Part shown: one piece after another, positions 19,549 to 30,148 of the stretch
Layout: each line of letters opens with the position of its first letter
How positions within the stretch are numbered: the first letter of the stretch is position 1
NCBI RefSeq assembly: GCF_002632585.1
Contig: NZ_NIBV01000002.1
Location: forward strand, 2,074,208 to 2,138,207
Reading direction: 5' to 3'
Length of the DNA stretch: 64,000 nt
Source: Xenorhabdus szentirmaii DSM 16338
Lineage (GTDB): Bacteria > Pseudomonadota > Gammaproteobacteria > Enterobacterales > Enterobacteriaceae
The notes under the pieces: model-generated
What the model was told of the DNA's origin: nothing
What the model saw: only the letters and a program-made list of their open reading frames with translations
The model's database searches: none
Program-made: the position numbers and the translations under genes

Positions 19549-20934
19549 CAATCCCCCCAAGGCATTACCGGGCAAAAGACGAAGTACGGCACTGTGATAT
19601 TGGCTGATTTCTTTAACGATGGTCAGCCCTAATCCCGCTCCCTCCAGCCCGGTCATGTTGTCAAGGCGGTTAAATGCCAGCAACGACTGGCTGATGTCTT
19701 TTTGGGCAATGCCTGGCCCGGAATCTTCAATTTCAAGGTATGCATATTTTTTGTCCGGGGCTATTTTCACCCTGCCTGTCACAATGCCCATATGAGGAGT
19801 GTATTTGATGGCATTATCCAGTAAGTTAGCGCACATTTCTGTCAACAACAGAGGCTCACCTTTGATCCAGAGTGCATCTTCTCCTTCATAGCCTAAATCA
19901 ATATCTTTAATTTCTGCTTGCTGAAAACGGGAATAGCAGGCTTGTTGTAACAGATCTACGATATTGACAGGCTGATAATCTTGCAGCGTTTCACTGGCAT
20001 GGGCTTTGAGCTGCGATAATTGCAATAGACAGTCAATCAGAGAAATCATGTTATCCAGACTATTGTTAATCGCTGTCAGGTTTTTTTCTCGTTGTTCCGG
20101 CTCCTGATCATTTCGCGCTACTGCAACCTGTGTTTTCAATACCGCCAAAGGTGTTCTGAGCTGATGGGAAACATCTGCACTAAATCGCCCCTGGCGTACA
20201 ACCATTAGCTTCAGTCGCTCGATATATCGGTTGAATGCCTGAAGCAGGGGAGAAATTTCAGACCAAGTGACCATATCCGGCAATGGCGTGAGATCATTGG
20301 CAGAGCGTAATCTCATGATATTTGAAAGCTCTTGCAAAGGCTCAAGTAACCTTTTTAACAAAATATAAGCCAGAATCAATGTCAGCAGTAATACTGTTCC
20401 CTGCCCCACCAATGAAGAAAGCAATAATTGATGAACCATATACTCACGGGAAATGACTGTCTCAGCCACCAATATCAGCGCCATTCCCATCATTCCACCT
20501 TCATTGATGGGTTGATACTGCGCAACAACACGTATTGGTTGCCCACGGTATTCAGCATCATAGAAATATGCCAATGCCGTATACAAATGGGGACGCTGGA
20601 TACCTTTCGGTATCAAAGGAAGATCATCGTAACCCGAAATTGTTTTGCCTTCCGGCGATATCACTTGATAGTAAAGACGATCATTAGTATTACGTTCAAA
20701 ACTGTCCAGAACGACATAAGGTACATCGACAAGTAAATGATCTCCCCGGACAGTCAAACGTTCCGCCACCGTTCTTGCTGAAGCCAGCAAGGTACGATCA
20801 TAAGCTGATGTTGCTGCACTCTTCACACTAATGTACTGGCTATACACTGAGACTCCTCCCAGCAATAGCAAGGGTATGCCGAAAAACAGCAGTAACTGGT
20901 TGAACAATGATTCAGGCATTCTGAAATATTTCAT
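19501..20934 (-). CDS. tctE: Sensor histidine kinase of the tricarboxylate transport system
   Basis: 477 residues. Two membrane helices (about 12-30 and 171-193) flank a periplasmic sensor domain; a HAMP-like linker follows, then His257 in FSADVSHQLRTPLA as the phospho-acceptor, and ATPase boxes NLLDNAIKYTP, DSGPGIA and GAGLGLTIV. Placement beside tctD and opposite tctCBA identifies it as TctE, which senses external tricarboxylates. It overlaps tctD by four bases (ATGA). The C-terminus overlaps the convergent EamA gene. Confidence 0.9.
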   Translation of the reverse strand: MKYFRMPESLFNQLLLFFGIPLLLLGGVSVYSQYISVKSAATSAYDRTLLASARTVAERLTVRGDHLLVDVPYVVLDSFERNTNDRLYYQVISPEGKTISGYDDLPLIPKGIQRPHLYTALAYFYDAEYRGQPIRVVAQYQPINEGGMMGMALILVAETVISREYMVHQLLLSSLVGQGTVLLLTLILAYILLKRLLEPLQELSNIMRLRSANDLTPLPDMVTWSEISPLLQAFNRYIERLKLMVVRQGRFSADVSHQLRTPLAVLKTQVAVARNDQEPEQREKNLTAINNSLDNMISLIDCLLQLSQLKAHASETLQDYQPVNIVDLLQQACYSRFQQAEIKDIDLGYEGEDALWIKGEPLLLTEMCANLLDNAIKYTPHMGIVTGRVKIAPDKKYAYLEIEDSGPGIAQKDISQSLLAFNRLDNMTGLEGAGLGLTIVKEISQYHSAVLRLLPGNALGGLLVRVIFRLSPSERST

Positions 20935-21599
20935 TCCTTCTGCTGCTCCAATCGATACCCCAACCCACGCAATGTGCCTATCCCAACATCACTGTTAAGT
21001 AATTTTTTCCGCAACCGATGTACATACAACTCAATGCTCTGTGGATTAGCTTCATCCGATAAAGAAAATACCTGTTCGAACAACTGCTGTTTGGATACCG
21101 GACGCCCCCGACGATTGAATAATGTCGTCAAAACCGCTGATTCCCTGGGTGTCAGCGCCAACAGCATATCGTTCAGCACAAAATATCCTTCGTCTTTATA
21201 AACCAATGAGCCAAACTTTTGCGCATCTTGGCCACCTGCCATGCCACGCCGCAGCAAAGCACGAATACGGGCTTCCAGCTCGGTAAAATCAAACGGTTTG
21301 GTTAAGTAATCATCCGCACCAGAATTCAAACCATTAACACGATCCGTAACATCGGTTTTAGCCGTCAATAACAAAACAGGAAGATTTTGCCCGCGCTTAC
21401 GCAGTCGCAATAACAAAGAAAGACCATCCAGTCTGGGCAACTCTATGTCCAAAATCATCAGAGCATAATTCTCAGTCTGTAAAAGCTGATCCGCCACAAT
21501 ACCATCTTCAGCCAGATCAACCACATAACCAGAATGGCCCAATGCCTTCTGTAACCAATGTGACAAATCGGGGTGATCTTCAACCAATAAGAGACGCAC
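20931..21599 (-). CDS. tctD: OmpR-type response regulator TctD
   Basis: 222 residues. Receiver domain with acidic pocket Glu7-Asp8, phospho-acceptor Asp51 and Lys101; C-terminal winged helix from about residue 128 with YVHRLRKKL recognition helix. It is translationally coupled to tctE. It should bind tandem direct repeats upstream of tctC; a pair of 8-base repeats 11 bases apart at 21789-21807 fits this. Confidence 0.92.
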   Translation of the reverse strand: MRLLLVEDHPDLSHWLQKALGHSGYVVDLAEDGIVADQLLQTENYALMILDIELPRLDGLSLLLRLRKRGQNLPVLLLTAKTDVTDRVNGLNSGADDYLTKPFDFTELEARIRALLRRGMAGGQDAQKFGSLVYKDEGYFVLNDMLLALTPRESAVLTTLFNRRGRPVSKQQLFEQVFSLSDEANPQSIELYVHRLRKKLLNSDVGIGTLRGLGYRLEQQKE

Positions 21600-21750
21600 G
21601 GGTAATACCTGCTACCAACAATAAACGAAAGAAATAAAGCTGAAATATAACCAAATTGCAACATTGAGAGAATGTAATTGTTTATTGGTTAACAAAAAAT
21701 AGGGAACAAAACATTCCATTAACATAAAAATGAGAAATGCCGCGTAAATT

Positions 21751-21766
21751 AGCGATAAAAATCACA
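21751..21766 (+). promoter_or_regulatory. Possible CRP site upstream of tctC
   Basis: AGCGATAAAAATCACA keeps one full half-site (TCACA) and a weaker one (AGCGA for TGTGA) with the correct six-base spacer, about 65 bases before the candidate tctC start point. Catabolite control of tricarboxylate uptake would be expected. Confidence 0.35.
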
Positions 21767-21788
21767 TCCAGACAATTTTTCCTGTTAA

Positions 21789-21821
21789 TGAAAGGTAATT
21801 GAAAGGTTTCAATTCTATAAA
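21789..21821 (+). promoter_or_regulatory. Candidate TctD-binding direct repeats and tctC promoter
   Basis: TGAAAGGT occurs at 21789-21796 and again at 21800-21807, exactly 11 bases apart (one helical turn), as for OmpR-family tandem sites. They overlap the expected -35 position for a -10 box TATAAA at 21816-21821. The binding is inferred. Confidence 0.5.
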
Positions 21822-21881
21822 TAAACATGCGCTGGCAATTTGTCACTCATATTCTTTACTGGCGCTATGCGAGGAACCAAA

Positions 21882-22868
21882 ATGAAAACATTCAAAAAAT
21901 TATTAACCGTAACAAGTTTGCTGTTTTGTACCAGTGCCTTTGCAATATCAGCTCCTAATTCAGCCCCTAACAAAACCGAGTGCATTGCCCCCGCCAAACC
22001 CGGTGGCGGGTTTGATTTAACCTGCAAACTCGTTCAGGTTTCATTGCTGGATACCAAAGCCATCAACTCCCCGATGCGCATCACTTTTATGCCCGGTGGT
22101 GTCGGTGCCGTTGCCTATAATGCCATCGTTGCCCAACGACCCGCTGAGCCAGGAACGATTGTCGCTTTCTCTGGTGGCTCTCTTCTCAATCTTGCTCAAG
22201 GAAAGTTCGGGCGTTATAACGCCGATGATGTGCGTTGGCTGGCAAGTGTTGGGACGGATTACGGCATGATTGCAGTACGCAGCGATTCTCCTTATAAAAC
22301 CCTGGCTGATTTAATGGAAGCGTTCAAAAAATCCCCTGACAGCATCGTATTTGGGGCAGGTGCTTCTATCGGCAGCCAAGATTGGATGAAAACTGCCTTG
22401 CTGGCAAAAAAAGCCGGTATTGATCCCCGCAAAATGCGCTATGTCGCCTTTGAAGGAGGTGGTGAACCTATCACGGCCCTGTTAGGCAACCATATTCACG
22501 TGGTTTCTGGCGATTTGAGCGAAACTTTACCCTATATCAATGGCGATAAAATCCGTGTCCTTGCTGTCTATGCAGATAAACGTCTGGAGGGTGAACTAGC
22601 AAAAATCCCAACAGCCAAAGAACAGGGTTATGACCTTGTTTGGCCTGTTATCCGTGGATTCTATGTCGGGCCAAAAGTCTCTGATGAACAATACCAGTGG
22701 TGGGTAAATACCTTTGAGAAACTACAGAAAACCGAAGAATTCAAAAAGCAAAGAGAACTGCGTGGCTTGTTCGAATTCAATATGGCCGGCAAGGAACTGG
22801 ATGAATATGTGAAAAAACAAGTTATCCAATACCATGAGATGGCCAAATCTTTCGGCTTAGCCAAATAA
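21882..22868 (+). CDS. tctC: Tricarboxylate-binding periplasmic protein TctC
   Basis: 328 residues from ATG 21882 (GAGGAACC upstream). A signal peptide of about 21 residues ends TSAFA. The mature protein begins with the Bug/TctC fold: AKPGGGFDLTC for ligand contacts, FGAGASIGSQD later. It binds citrate or related tricarboxylates and delivers them to TctAB. First gene of tctCBA, divergent from tctDE; the preceding in-frame ATG at 21840 has no ribosome site. Confidence 0.93.
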   Translation: MKTFKKLLTVTSLLFCTSAFAISAPNSAPNKTECIAPAKPGGGFDLTCKLVQVSLLDTKAINSPMRITFMPGGVGAVAYNAIVAQRPAEPGTIVAFSGGSLLNLAQGKFGRYNADDVRWLASVGTDYGMIAVRSDSPYKTLADLMEAFKKSPDSIVFGAGASIGSQDWMKTALLAKKAGIDPRKMRYVAFEGGGEPITALLGNHIHVVSGDLSETLPYINGDKIRVLAVYADKRLEGELAKIPTAKEQGYDLVWPVIRGFYVGPKVSDEQYQWWVNTFEKLQKTEEFKKQRELRGLFEFNMAGKELDEYVKKQVIQYHEMAKSFGLAK

Positions 22869-22881
22869 CCGGGGTGCCATC

Positions 22882-23313
22882 ATGAGCGATCGTATTTTTG
22901 CCGTTGCATGGTTAATACTGTGTGGCATAGGGCTAGTCATCGGTTGGGGGATCTATAGTGAATACAGTTATGAACCTCTGGGTCCCCGCCCGTTTCCCAT
23001 TGCTATTATTTCGTTAATGGCGTTTTGCGCACTATTATTACTATTCAAAAAACCTGATGCCATACATTGGCCAAAACGACAAGTATTACGTCGCTTAGTT
23101 GTGTTGATTGTCTCCCTGACAATTTACGCCTGGTCATTTGAATGGCTGGGTTTTCCGCTGGCGACAACGTTATTAACCGTGAGTGTGGCACTGTTATTTA
23201 ATGCCACTCTTTCTGCCGCTATTTTTTCTGGCTTATTTCTGGGCATCTCACTTTTTTTTGCTTTTGATCGTTTGCTAGATGTGACATTGCCAGTTGGCGT
23301 TTGGCTCAGCTAA
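22882..23313 (+). CDS. tctB: Small membrane subunit of the tripartite tricarboxylate transporter
   Basis: 143 residues with four hydrophobic helices and the typical conserved GPRPFP after helix 1 region (EPLGPRPFPIAI). Small subunit of the TTT transporter. It starts 13 bases after tctC and ends 10 bases before the tctA start. Confidence 0.9.
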   Translation: MSDRIFAVAWLILCGIGLVIGWGIYSEYSYEPLGPRPFPIAIISLMAFCALLLLFKKPDAIHWPKRQVLRRLVVLIVSLTIYAWSFEWLGFPLATTLLTVSVALLFNATLSAAIFSGLFLGISLFFAFDRLLDVTLPVGVWLS

Positions 23314-23323
23314 GGAGATAACA

Positions 23324-24832
23324 ATGGAGACTTGGACATATCTGAGCCAGGGTTTTGAGGTTGCGTTAGTGCCCCAGAATCTGGTCATTGCATTAATTGG
23401 TTGCTTTATTGGTACGGTTGTTGGTTTGCTGCCCGGCCTTGGCCCAATTAATGGGGTTGCGATTCTGCTGCCACTGGCTTTTGCATTAAAATTACCCGCT
23501 GAATCAGCCCTGATTTTGTTGGCAACGGTTTATATTGGCTGTGAGTATGGGGGACGCATTTCATCAATCTTACTGAATGTTCCCGGCGATGCCGCCGCCA
23601 TCATGACCGCCCTTGATGGCTATCCTATGGCAAAACAAGGGCGGGCCGGTGTAGCCCTCTCTATATCTGCCGTCAGTTCATTTTGCGGTTCACTTTTGGC
23701 AATTACCGGCATCATTTTATTTGCGCCTATTCTGGCACAATGGTCTTTAGCATTCGGCCCTGCGGAATATTTTGCACTGATGGTATTTGCCATTGCCTGC
23801 CTCGGCAGCATGATGAGCCAGAATCCTGTCAAGTCACTGTTTGCCGCTTTAATTGGTCTTGCCTTAGCGACAGTCGGTGTTGATTCAAATACAGGGGTAT
23901 ATCGTTTCACATTTGGCAGCGTACACCTTTCTGACGGCATTCAATTTATCGTTGTCGTCATCGGCCTATTTTCAGTCAGTGAGATTTTACTGATGCTGGA
24001 AAGCACATCAACAGGGCAAAGTGTCATCAGCAAAACCGGACGCCTGCTGTTCAACAGAAAAGAGGCCGCAATCTGTGCAGGGCCAACATTACGCTCTTCT
24101 CTGATTGGTTTCTTCGTCGGCATATTACCCGGCGCCGGAGCAACAATCGCCAGCGCCATTACTTATATGACAGAAAAACGAATCAGCGGTAACAGTGATT
24201 CATTCGGCAAAGGCGATATTCGCGGTGTCGCTGCACCAGAGGCCGCCAATAATGCTTCAGCATGTGGTTCATTTATCCCGATGCTGACGCTGGGCGTTCC
24301 GGGATCAGGGACTACCGCGGTCATGATTGGTGCTCTGACGCTTTATAACATTACGCCGGGCCCGACCATGTTTACAGAGCAACCCGATATTGTTTGGGGG
24401 CTTATTGCCGCGTTGCTGATAGCCAATATTTTGTTGCTAATCATGAACATTCCGATGATCAGGCTATTTACCCGCATGCTAAGCATTCCGACGTGGTTTC
24501 TTGTTCCCACAATAGCGATTATTTCTTCTGTCGGAGTATATGCTGTCCACAGTACTACATTTGACCTTATGTTGATGATCGGATTAGGCGTATTCGGTTA
24601 TATTCTTCGCAAAATGAACTTCCCAATGTCACCGTTAATATTAGGATTCGTGCTCGGTGAAATGTTAGAACAAAACTTAAGGCGTGCGTTATCTATCAGC
24701 AATGGAAATTTTGGCATTCTGTGGAGCAGTGCCATTACTCAGGTTTTGCTGATTTTGGCAGTATTGGTCATTATTATTCCACCTGTTGTACGTATCGTGA
24801 AAAAACGCCGCAATAAAATAACAACATCATAA
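23324..24832 (+). CDS. tctA: Large membrane subunit of the tripartite tricarboxylate transporter
   Basis: 502 residues from ATG 23324 with AAGGAG upstream; a longer frame to 23294 overlaps tctB. About twelve helices with the TctA signatures [13 protein letters not shown] (first repeat) and [16 protein letters not shown] (second repeat), plus [16 protein letters not shown]. These glycine-rich loops form the citrate/sodium pathway. A bidirectional terminator follows. Confidence 0.94.
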   Translation: METWTYLSQGFEVALVPQNLVIALIGCFIGTVVGLLPGLGPINGVAILLPLAFALKLPAESALILLATVYIGCEYGGRISSILLNVPGDAAAIMTALDGYPMAKQGRAGVALSISAVSSFCGSLLAITGIILFAPILAQWSLAFGPAEYFALMVFAIACLGSMMSQNPVKSLFAALIGLALATVGVDSNTGVYRFTFGSVHLSDGIQFIVVVIGLFSVSEILLMLESTSTGQSVISKTGRLLFNRKEAAICAGPTLRSSLIGFFVGILPGAGATIASAITYMTEKRISGNSDSFGKGDIRGVAAPEAANNASACGSFIPMLTLGVPGSGTTAVMIGALTLYNITPGPTMFTEQPDIVWGLIAALLIANILLLIMNIPMIRLFTRMLSIPTWFLVPTIAIISSVGVYAVHSTTFDLMLMIGLGVFGYILRKMNFPMSPLILGFVLGEMLEQNLRRALSISNGNFGILWSSAITQVLLILAVLVIIIPPVVRIVKKRRNKITTS

Positions 24833-24838
24833 TAGATA

Positions 24839-24872
24839 AAAGCCAATCCATATAATGAATGGATTGGCTTTT
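24839..24872. terminator. Bidirectional terminator between tctA and fabB
   Basis: A 13-base perfect stem (AAAGCCAATCCAT/ATGGATTGGCTTT) around a seven-base loop with T runs on both sides, between the convergent tctA and fabB genes. Confidence 0.85.
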
Positions 24873-24903
24873 GGATAAACGACAATTTTTTCAGTATAAA
24901 AAA

Positions 24904-26118
24904 TTAATCGGAATATTTGCGCATCACCAGGGAAGCATTTGTACCACCAAACCCAAAGCTGTTGGACATAACGGTTTTCAGCTCACGTTTGGTGGGTTCA
25001 GTAATAATATCCATGCCCAAGGCTTTTTCATCTAAATTATCAATATTGATACTAGGTGCAATGATGCCATGCTCCAACATGAGCAAACTATAAATCGCTT
25101 CATGGGCACCGGCAGCCCCCAAAGAGTGCCCTGTCATTGCCTTCGTTGCGGAAATCGCGGGTGTATTGTCACCAAAAACTTCTCTGATGGCTTCCAGTTC
25201 CTTCAAATCTCCGATTGGCGTCGAAGTACCGTGGGTATTAATGTAATCCACCCCACCTTCAATACCTTCTAATGCCATCTTCATGCAACGTACAGCCCCT
25301 TCACCAGAAGGGGCCACCATATCCGCCCCGTCTGAGTTTGCGCCATAGCCAATGATTTCAGCATAGATATGGGCACCGCGGGCCAGTGCATGCTCTAACT
25401 CTTCAACAACAACAACACCGCCACCACCGGCAATCACGAAACCATCGCGATCCTGATCATAAGTCCGGGAAGCACGGTCTGGTGTTTCATTATATTTAGT
25501 GGAAAGTGCGCCCATGGCATCAAATTCACAGGCCATTTCCCAGCTTAGTTCTTCTCCGCCACCCGCAAAAATAACATCTTGTTTGCCAAGCTGAATTAAT
25601 TCAACAGCATGACCAATGCAGTGCGCCGAAGTTGAGCAGGCGGAACTGATAGAGTAATTCACGCCTTTAATTTTAAACGGCGTTGCTAAGCAGGCAGATA
25701 CGCCGGAAGCCATTGCACGTGTAACCATATAAGGCCCAACTCCACGCAGGCCCCGGGCGCGCATACCATCAGAACCCGCAACTTGGTTATACGGAGAGCC
25801 GCCTCCTGAGCCAACTACCAGCCCGGTACGGAAATTAGATACTTGCTCATCGGACAGGCCCGAATCTTTAATTGCCTCATCCATTGCAAGATAAGCATAA
25901 ATAGAAGCATCGCTCATAAAACGTTGGATTTTACGATCAAGCAAACCAGAAGTATCCAGTTTTACATTGCCCCAAACATGGCTACGCATTCCTATTTCTT
26001 TGAATTGTCCTGAAAAAGTTATCCCGGAACGGCCTTCTTTCAGAGATTCCAGCACCTCTTTCTGGTTATTACCAATACTGGAAACAATACCCAGACCAGT
26101 GATTACTGCACGTTTCAT
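24904..26118 (-). CDS. fabB: 3-oxoacyl-[acyl-carrier-protein] synthase I
   Basis: 404 residues from ATG 26118 (GAGGTAAG upstream), near the 406 of E. coli; a longer frame to 26193 lacks support and would run through the operator region. The catalytic triad is Cys161 (SSACSTSA), His296 ([11 protein letters not shown]) and His331 (TGHSLGAAG). The enzyme elongates acyl chains and is essential for unsaturated fatty acid synthesis. FabR and FadR sites lie upstream, and mnmC is divergent, exactly as in E. coli. Confidence 0.97.
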   Translation of the reverse strand: MKRAVITGLGIVSSIGNNQKEVLESLKEGRSGITFSGQFKEIGMRSHVWGNVKLDTSGLLDRKIQRFMSDASIYAYLAMDEAIKDSGLSDEQVSNFRTGLVVGSGGGSPYNQVAGSDGMRARGLRGVGPYMVTRAMASGVSACLATPFKIKGVNYSISSACSTSAHCIGHAVELIQLGKQDVIFAGGGEELSWEMACEFDAMGALSTKYNETPDRASRTYDQDRDGFVIAGGGGVVVVEELEHALARGAHIYAEIIGYGANSDGADMVAPSGEGAVRCMKMALEGIEGGVDYINTHGTSTPIGDLKELEAIREVFGDNTPAISATKAMTGHSLGAAGAHEAIYSLLMLEHGIIAPSINIDNLDEKALGMDIITEPTKRELKTVMSNSFGFGGTNASLVMRKYSD

Positions 26119-26169
26119 TCTTACCTCATCAATATGTTTATCCGCGGGATGATTTCTTCCTCGCACTTT

Positions 26170-26187
26170 AGCGTACACTTGTACGCT
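26170..26187. promoter_or_regulatory. FabR-type operator upstream of fabB
   Basis: AGCGTACACTTGTACGCT: eight-base perfect arms AGCGTACA/TGTACGCT around CT. This matches the known FabR palindrome in form and location; FabR represses fabA/fabB when unsaturated acyl chains are plentiful. Confidence 0.65.
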
Positions 26188-26188
26188 G

Positions 26189-26205
26189 AACAAGTCCGAT
26201 CAGGT
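26189..26205. promoter_or_regulatory. FadR-type site upstream of fabB
   Basis: AACAAGTCCGATCAGGT agrees with the FadR consensus AACTGGTCNGACCAGTT at about 12 of 16 informative positions and adjoins the FabR palindrome on the side away from fabB, as in E. coli where FadR activates this gene. Confidence 0.5.
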
Positions 26206-26323
26206 TAAAAATCCCCAGAAAAATTACTCTAGACTTAGTTTCAAAATTCTGCCACAGCTGGTGCAACGAAAAGAAGACCGTTAAAATCCCCCTATTATAC
26301 TTGTTACCAATGCAGGCATTATT

Positions 26324-28375
26324 GTGAAAAACAGTGCTATCAGCAATGCAACATTAAGCTGGAACGATCAGGGAACTCCCATTTCTGAGCAGTTTGATGA
26401 TGTTTATTTTTCAAATCAAGATGGTTTAGAAGAAACTTTATATGTATTTTTGAAAGGGAACCATTTTCCTCAACGCTTTAACACTCATACTCGTTCAGAT
26501 TGCGTTATTGCAGAGACAGGATTCGGAACCGGATTGAATTTCCTGACACTTTGGCGATCTTTTTCTCTTTTTAAACAACAAGATCCTGAAGCATCATTAA
26601 AACGGCTTCATTACATTAGTTTTGAAAAATACCCCCTGAAACCTGCGGATCTGAAAACAGCACATCAACGTTGGCCTGAGCTTCAAGAATTCTCTGAACA
26701 ATTATACCGCCAATGGCCTGTATCCCTTGCTGGCTGTCATAGGCTCATACTTGATAATGGTGCAGTCACATTGGATCTTTGGTTCGGGGATGTGAATGAC
26801 CTGTTACCCAAAATAAGTTCAAATCTTACCGGGAAAATTGACGCCTGGTTTTTAGATGGCTTTGCCCCATCCAAAAACCCGCAGATGTGGAGCGAACAGC
26901 TGTTCACTTCAATGGCAAGATTTTGCCGCCCCGAAGGTACATTTGCAACCTTTACATCTGCCGGTATCGTTCGCAGAGGATTACAGGACGCTGGTTTTAC
27001 TGTTACAAAAATAAAAGGATACGGTCGCAAAAGAGAAATGCTGACAGGTGTTCTATCTCCTTCAACAAATGCTTTTTCTTCTTTCGGCCATATGCCGTGG
27101 TTTGCACGCCAATCCGCCACCCGACCCAATGATATCGCAATTATTGGTGGCGGAATTGCCAGTGCATTGACCGCACTGGCACTATTACGCCGCGGGGCAA
27201 AAGTCACGCTATATTGTCAGGATGAACACCCCGCCCAAAATGCATCAGGTAATCTTCAGGGCGCTCTCTATCCCTTGCTGAACGGCAAGGATGATCCATT
27301 AGAACGTTTTTTTACATCTGCATTTACTTTTGCCCGACGTCAGTATGACCAATTATTAGACACTGATATTCCATTTGAACACCAATGGTGTGGTGTCAGC
27401 CAGTTAGCTTACGATGAAAAAAGTGGCAAAAAAATTGACAAAATACTGGAAACGGCATGGCCAGAAGAAGTGGCATGTGGCATGAACCGCCAGCAATTGA
27501 GCTACGCAAGCGGAGTGGATGTCAATTATCACGGTATTCACTATCCACAAGGTGGGTGGTTATATCCTGCACAGTTAACTCAAGCGGCTATTAAACTTGC
27601 AGAGCAAAATGGGCTGCAAGTTTATTTCAATCACAAAGTGACTCAGCTCGTTCAGACTAAAAATGGCTGGCAGTTACAGGTACAACATCAGGAAACACCC
27701 GAATGCAAAAACCATGATTTGGTTATTATTGCAAATGGTCATTGTCTGCCACAATTCGAACAAACCCAAAAACTTCCTGTCACCGCCGTTCGCGGTCAGG
27801 TCAGCCACATCCCAACCACAAACTGCCTCAGTAAACTGAAAAGTGTCTTGTGTTATGACGGCTATATGACTCCGGTTAATCCTCACAATCAATACCACTG
27901 TATTGGAGCAAGCTATCAACGCCAACAACTGGATACGCAATATTCTGCCACTGAACAGCAAGAAAACCGTGCCCGTTTATTGAAATGTTTTCCTGATGTT
28001 GAATGGACTCAGGATATCGATATATCTGAAAATAAATCTCGACAGGGCATACGGTGTGTTATTCGGGATCACATGCCAATGGTTGGCAATGTCCCTGTTT
28101 TCAGCGAAATTATGCAGAAGTATACCGATTTATGCCAACAAGTTAACGTAGATAAAACTATTGAAGAATCGCCTTGCTATCCTGATTTATTTGTCATAGG
28201 GGCACTCGGCTCCCGAGGATTGTGTTCCGCTCCTTTAAGCGCTGAATTACTGGCTGGTCAAATTTTTGGTGAAGCCTTGCCACTTGATGACGAGATCTTA
28301 GCTTCTCTACACCCAAACCGTTTCTGGGTCAGAAAGCTTTTACGCGGCAAAGCAGTTAAAACAGAAAGACCTTAG
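26324..28375 (+). CDS. mnmC: Bifunctional tRNA (mnm5s2U) biosynthesis protein MnmC
   Basis: 683 residues, two domains. Residues 1-250 are the SAM methyltransferase ([14 protein letters not shown] as SAM loop; [14 protein letters not shown] as catalytic region). From about residue 270 an FAD oxidoreductase begins with [18 protein letters not shown]. The protein converts cmnm5s2U34 to mnm5s2U34 in tRNA wobble positions. The start is GTG at 26324; no in-frame ATG lies nearby. Divergent from fabB, as in E. coli. Confidence 0.96.
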   Translation: MKNSAISNATLSWNDQGTPISEQFDDVYFSNQDGLEETLYVFLKGNHFPQRFNTHTRSDCVIAETGFGTGLNFLTLWRSFSLFKQQDPEASLKRLHYISFEKYPLKPADLKTAHQRWPELQEFSEQLYRQWPVSLAGCHRLILDNGAVTLDLWFGDVNDLLPKISSNLTGKIDAWFLDGFAPSKNPQMWSEQLFTSMARFCRPEGTFATFTSAGIVRRGLQDAGFTVTKIKGYGRKREMLTGVLSPSTNAFSSFGHMPWFARQSATRPNDIAIIGGGIASALTALALLRRGAKVTLYCQDEHPAQNASGNLQGALYPLLNGKDDPLERFFTSAFTFARRQYDQLLDTDIPFEHQWCGVSQLAYDEKSGKKIDKILETAWPEEVACGMNRQQLSYASGVDVNYHGIHYPQGGWLYPAQLTQAAIKLAEQNGLQVYFNHKVTQLVQTKNGWQLQVQHQETPECKNHDLVIIANGHCLPQFEQTQKLPVTAVRGQVSHIPTTNCLSKLKSVLCYDGYMTPVNPHNQYHCIGASYQRQQLDTQYSATEQQENRARLLKCFPDVEWTQDIDISENKSRQGIRCVIRDHMPMVGNVPVFSEIMQKYTDLCQQVNVDKTIEESPCYPDLFVIGALGSRGLCSAPLSAELLAGQIFGEALPLDDEILASLHPNRFWVRKLLRGKAVKTERP

Positions 28376-28878
28376 CACTAAATATCATCTGCCCTAAATC
28401 CACTCCTTATCAGTAACGCACCAAGTCCGTGGCATGAGCCTTCTCATGATCACGGCTTCCGTTAATTTCAGCTTGCCGGATGTCAATATAGACAAAATGT
28501 TTATATGAAAAATAGAGTGACATTGTCATTTACCATCATATTTTGTAATGATTGACTATAAATATGGTATTTAAAGAAAAACATGAAATTAAATATTTTT
28601 CATTATTGACTGTTTTTATTAACTTATTGATTTAAAATTTAAAAAAATAACAATTGAAATCTCATCTCTACCGTCAATTTTTTCTAAGAAAATTTGATAT
28701 CAGATATTTTTTTGATATTCTTAATCATGACAATAATGTTGTAAAATCATCATCTGAACTGAAAAGCGTTATTAAACAACATATATAATTTGACTGATTT
28801 CATCGTAATAAATCAACTATTAATCACTCGATTACATCAAAAAAATTCTATTTTTTCACCAAACCATAGGAGATTTTT
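28376..28878. other. AT-rich spacer between mnmC and the HAD gene
   Basis: About 500 bases with no supported gene. GC content falls sharply after about 28,500, marking the change from core to an accessory patch. The last bases hold the AGGAG ribosome site of the HAD gene. Confidence 0.6.
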
Positions 28879-29541
28879 ATGCTGAAAGCCATTATTTTTG
28901 ATTTAGACGGTGTCATTGTTGACACAGAATATTTAGACTTCTCCTTCCAGAAAGAATTTATCCTTAAATTAGGTGGAAAACCCAGAAGTGATCAAACGTT
29001 TTCAGTTTTAATCGGTAAATCCTATAACGATTTACATCGTGAAATATCACAATTCTTAGACAATAAATATACAATTCATGAAATAGAAAAAAGGCTTACT
29101 GACTTTACTTCCCTAAAATATCAATCTGTTGATTACAAAGCCGTTTTCAGAAAAAACACCTTAGACATTATTAAATTTGCAAAAAATAATCATATAAAGC
29201 TCGCGGTGGCATCCTCATCCCCAAAACAACATATAATAAAAATACTGACAGCGTGTAATATTGTGAACGATTTCGATATTATCACAAGTGGTGAAGAATT
29301 TATTCAAAGTAAACCCAATCCGGAAATTTATACACATACATTAAATTTATTAAATGTCTTACCGCAAGATGCGATAGCCATTGAAGATTCATATTTCGGA
29401 ATATTATCTGCTAAAACAGCAGGATTACGTGTTATTGCATTTGAAGAAACCAGAATGCCAATTGATCAATCCATGGCGGATTTTGTTTCCAAAGACATGT
29501 TAGGCGTTTTGAACAAAATAAGAAAAAACGTTCAAATTTGA
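28879..29541 (+). CDS. HAD superfamily phosphatase/phosphoglucomutase-like protein
   Basis: 220 residues, HAD subfamily IA. Motif I IIFDLDGVIVDTE gives nucleophile Asp8 and Asp10, motif II is AVASSS, motif III the Lys in SKPNPEIY, motif IV AIEDSYFGI. A helical cap follows motif I (about residues 15-90), as in beta-phosphoglucomutases and small sugar-phosphate phosphatases. Substrate unknown. The gene is AT-rich compared with its neighbours, starts with an AGGAGATTTTT spacer, and stands alone, which suggests acquisition. It converges with the GNAT gene. Confidence 0.85.
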   Translation: MLKAIIFDLDGVIVDTEYLDFSFQKEFILKLGGKPRSDQTFSVLIGKSYNDLHREISQFLDNKYTIHEIEKRLTDFTSLKYQSVDYKAVFRKNTLDIIKFAKNNHIKLAVASSSPKQHIIKILTACNIVNDFDIITSGEEFIQSKPNPEIYTHTLNLLNVLPQDAIAIEDSYFGILSAKTAGLRVIAFEETRMPIDQSMADFVSKDMLGVLNKIRKNVQI

Positions 29542-29555
29542 CCTGAGTGGTATTC

Positions 29556-29580
29556 AAAAAAGGTCAGGCTATGCCTAACC
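29556..29580 (-). terminator. Terminator of the GNAT operon
   Basis: On the minus strand GGTTAGGC-ATA-GCCTGACC forms an eight-base stem (one G-U pair) followed by six T. On the plus strand the same position is an A-C mismatch, so it is better suited to the leftward genes. Confidence 0.65.
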
Positions 29581-29614
29581 CATCAATACTTGATGACCAT
29601 ACAATTTGATAAAG

Positions 29615-30148
29615 CTAACATGGGTAAGTCAGCAGATGCCTCATTGCACAACGCTGCTCTTCTGAAAACCCATAATCAATTTCACTTTGTAAAATTTGGT
29701 GTAACACCTCAGTAATCTGTTGGGGCGCTAAAATATCAAACCCTAATTTCTGATATAAAGGCGCATTCCAATCAACGTAACGAAACGTTGTCAGAGTCAC
29801 CGCTTCAAGATGGCGGCACCGTGCAACTTGAATGACTTTTTCAATCAACGCCTTTCCAATGCCTTTTCTCTGCCAATGTTGATGTACAGAAAGCTCCATA
29901 ATATGAAGCCCGCCATCCAACAGCTTGGCTAAAATAAAGCCAATAGGTTGAGCATTTTCATTAAGAGCAACCCAACTATTGCCTTGCGAAATATACTCTA
30001 AATGCTGCTGCTCTGTTTGCACATGACCATCAGCAATCCAAGTCAATTCAGGTATAAATCGAAACAATTGCGCAGCAGAATGCTCCACTGAAGGCAATAA
30101 ATTTACCTCTGATTTTTGTGTTTCGCGAATAGAAATGATAGTACTCAA
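29615..30148 (-). CDS. GNAT family N-acetyltransferase
   Basis: 177 residues from a TTG at 30148 that overlaps the upstream gene stop as TTGA, with GAGG eight bases before it; the longer frame to 30211 lies inside the upstream gene. The acetyl-CoA loop is [15 protein letters not shown] (Q/RxxGxG/A). Residues after it ([19 protein letters not shown]) follow the usual GNAT order. Substrate unknown. It is translationally coupled to the coiled-coil membrane protein. Confidence 0.8.
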   Translation of the reverse strand: MSTIISIRETQKSEVNLLPSVEHSAAQLFRFIPELTWIADGHVQTEQQHLEYISQGNSWVALNENAQPIGFILAKLLDGGLHIMELSVHQHWQRKGIGKALIEKVIQVARCRHLEAVTLTTFRYVDWNAPLYQKLGFDILAPQQITEVLHQILQSEIDYGFSEEQRCAMRHLLTYPC

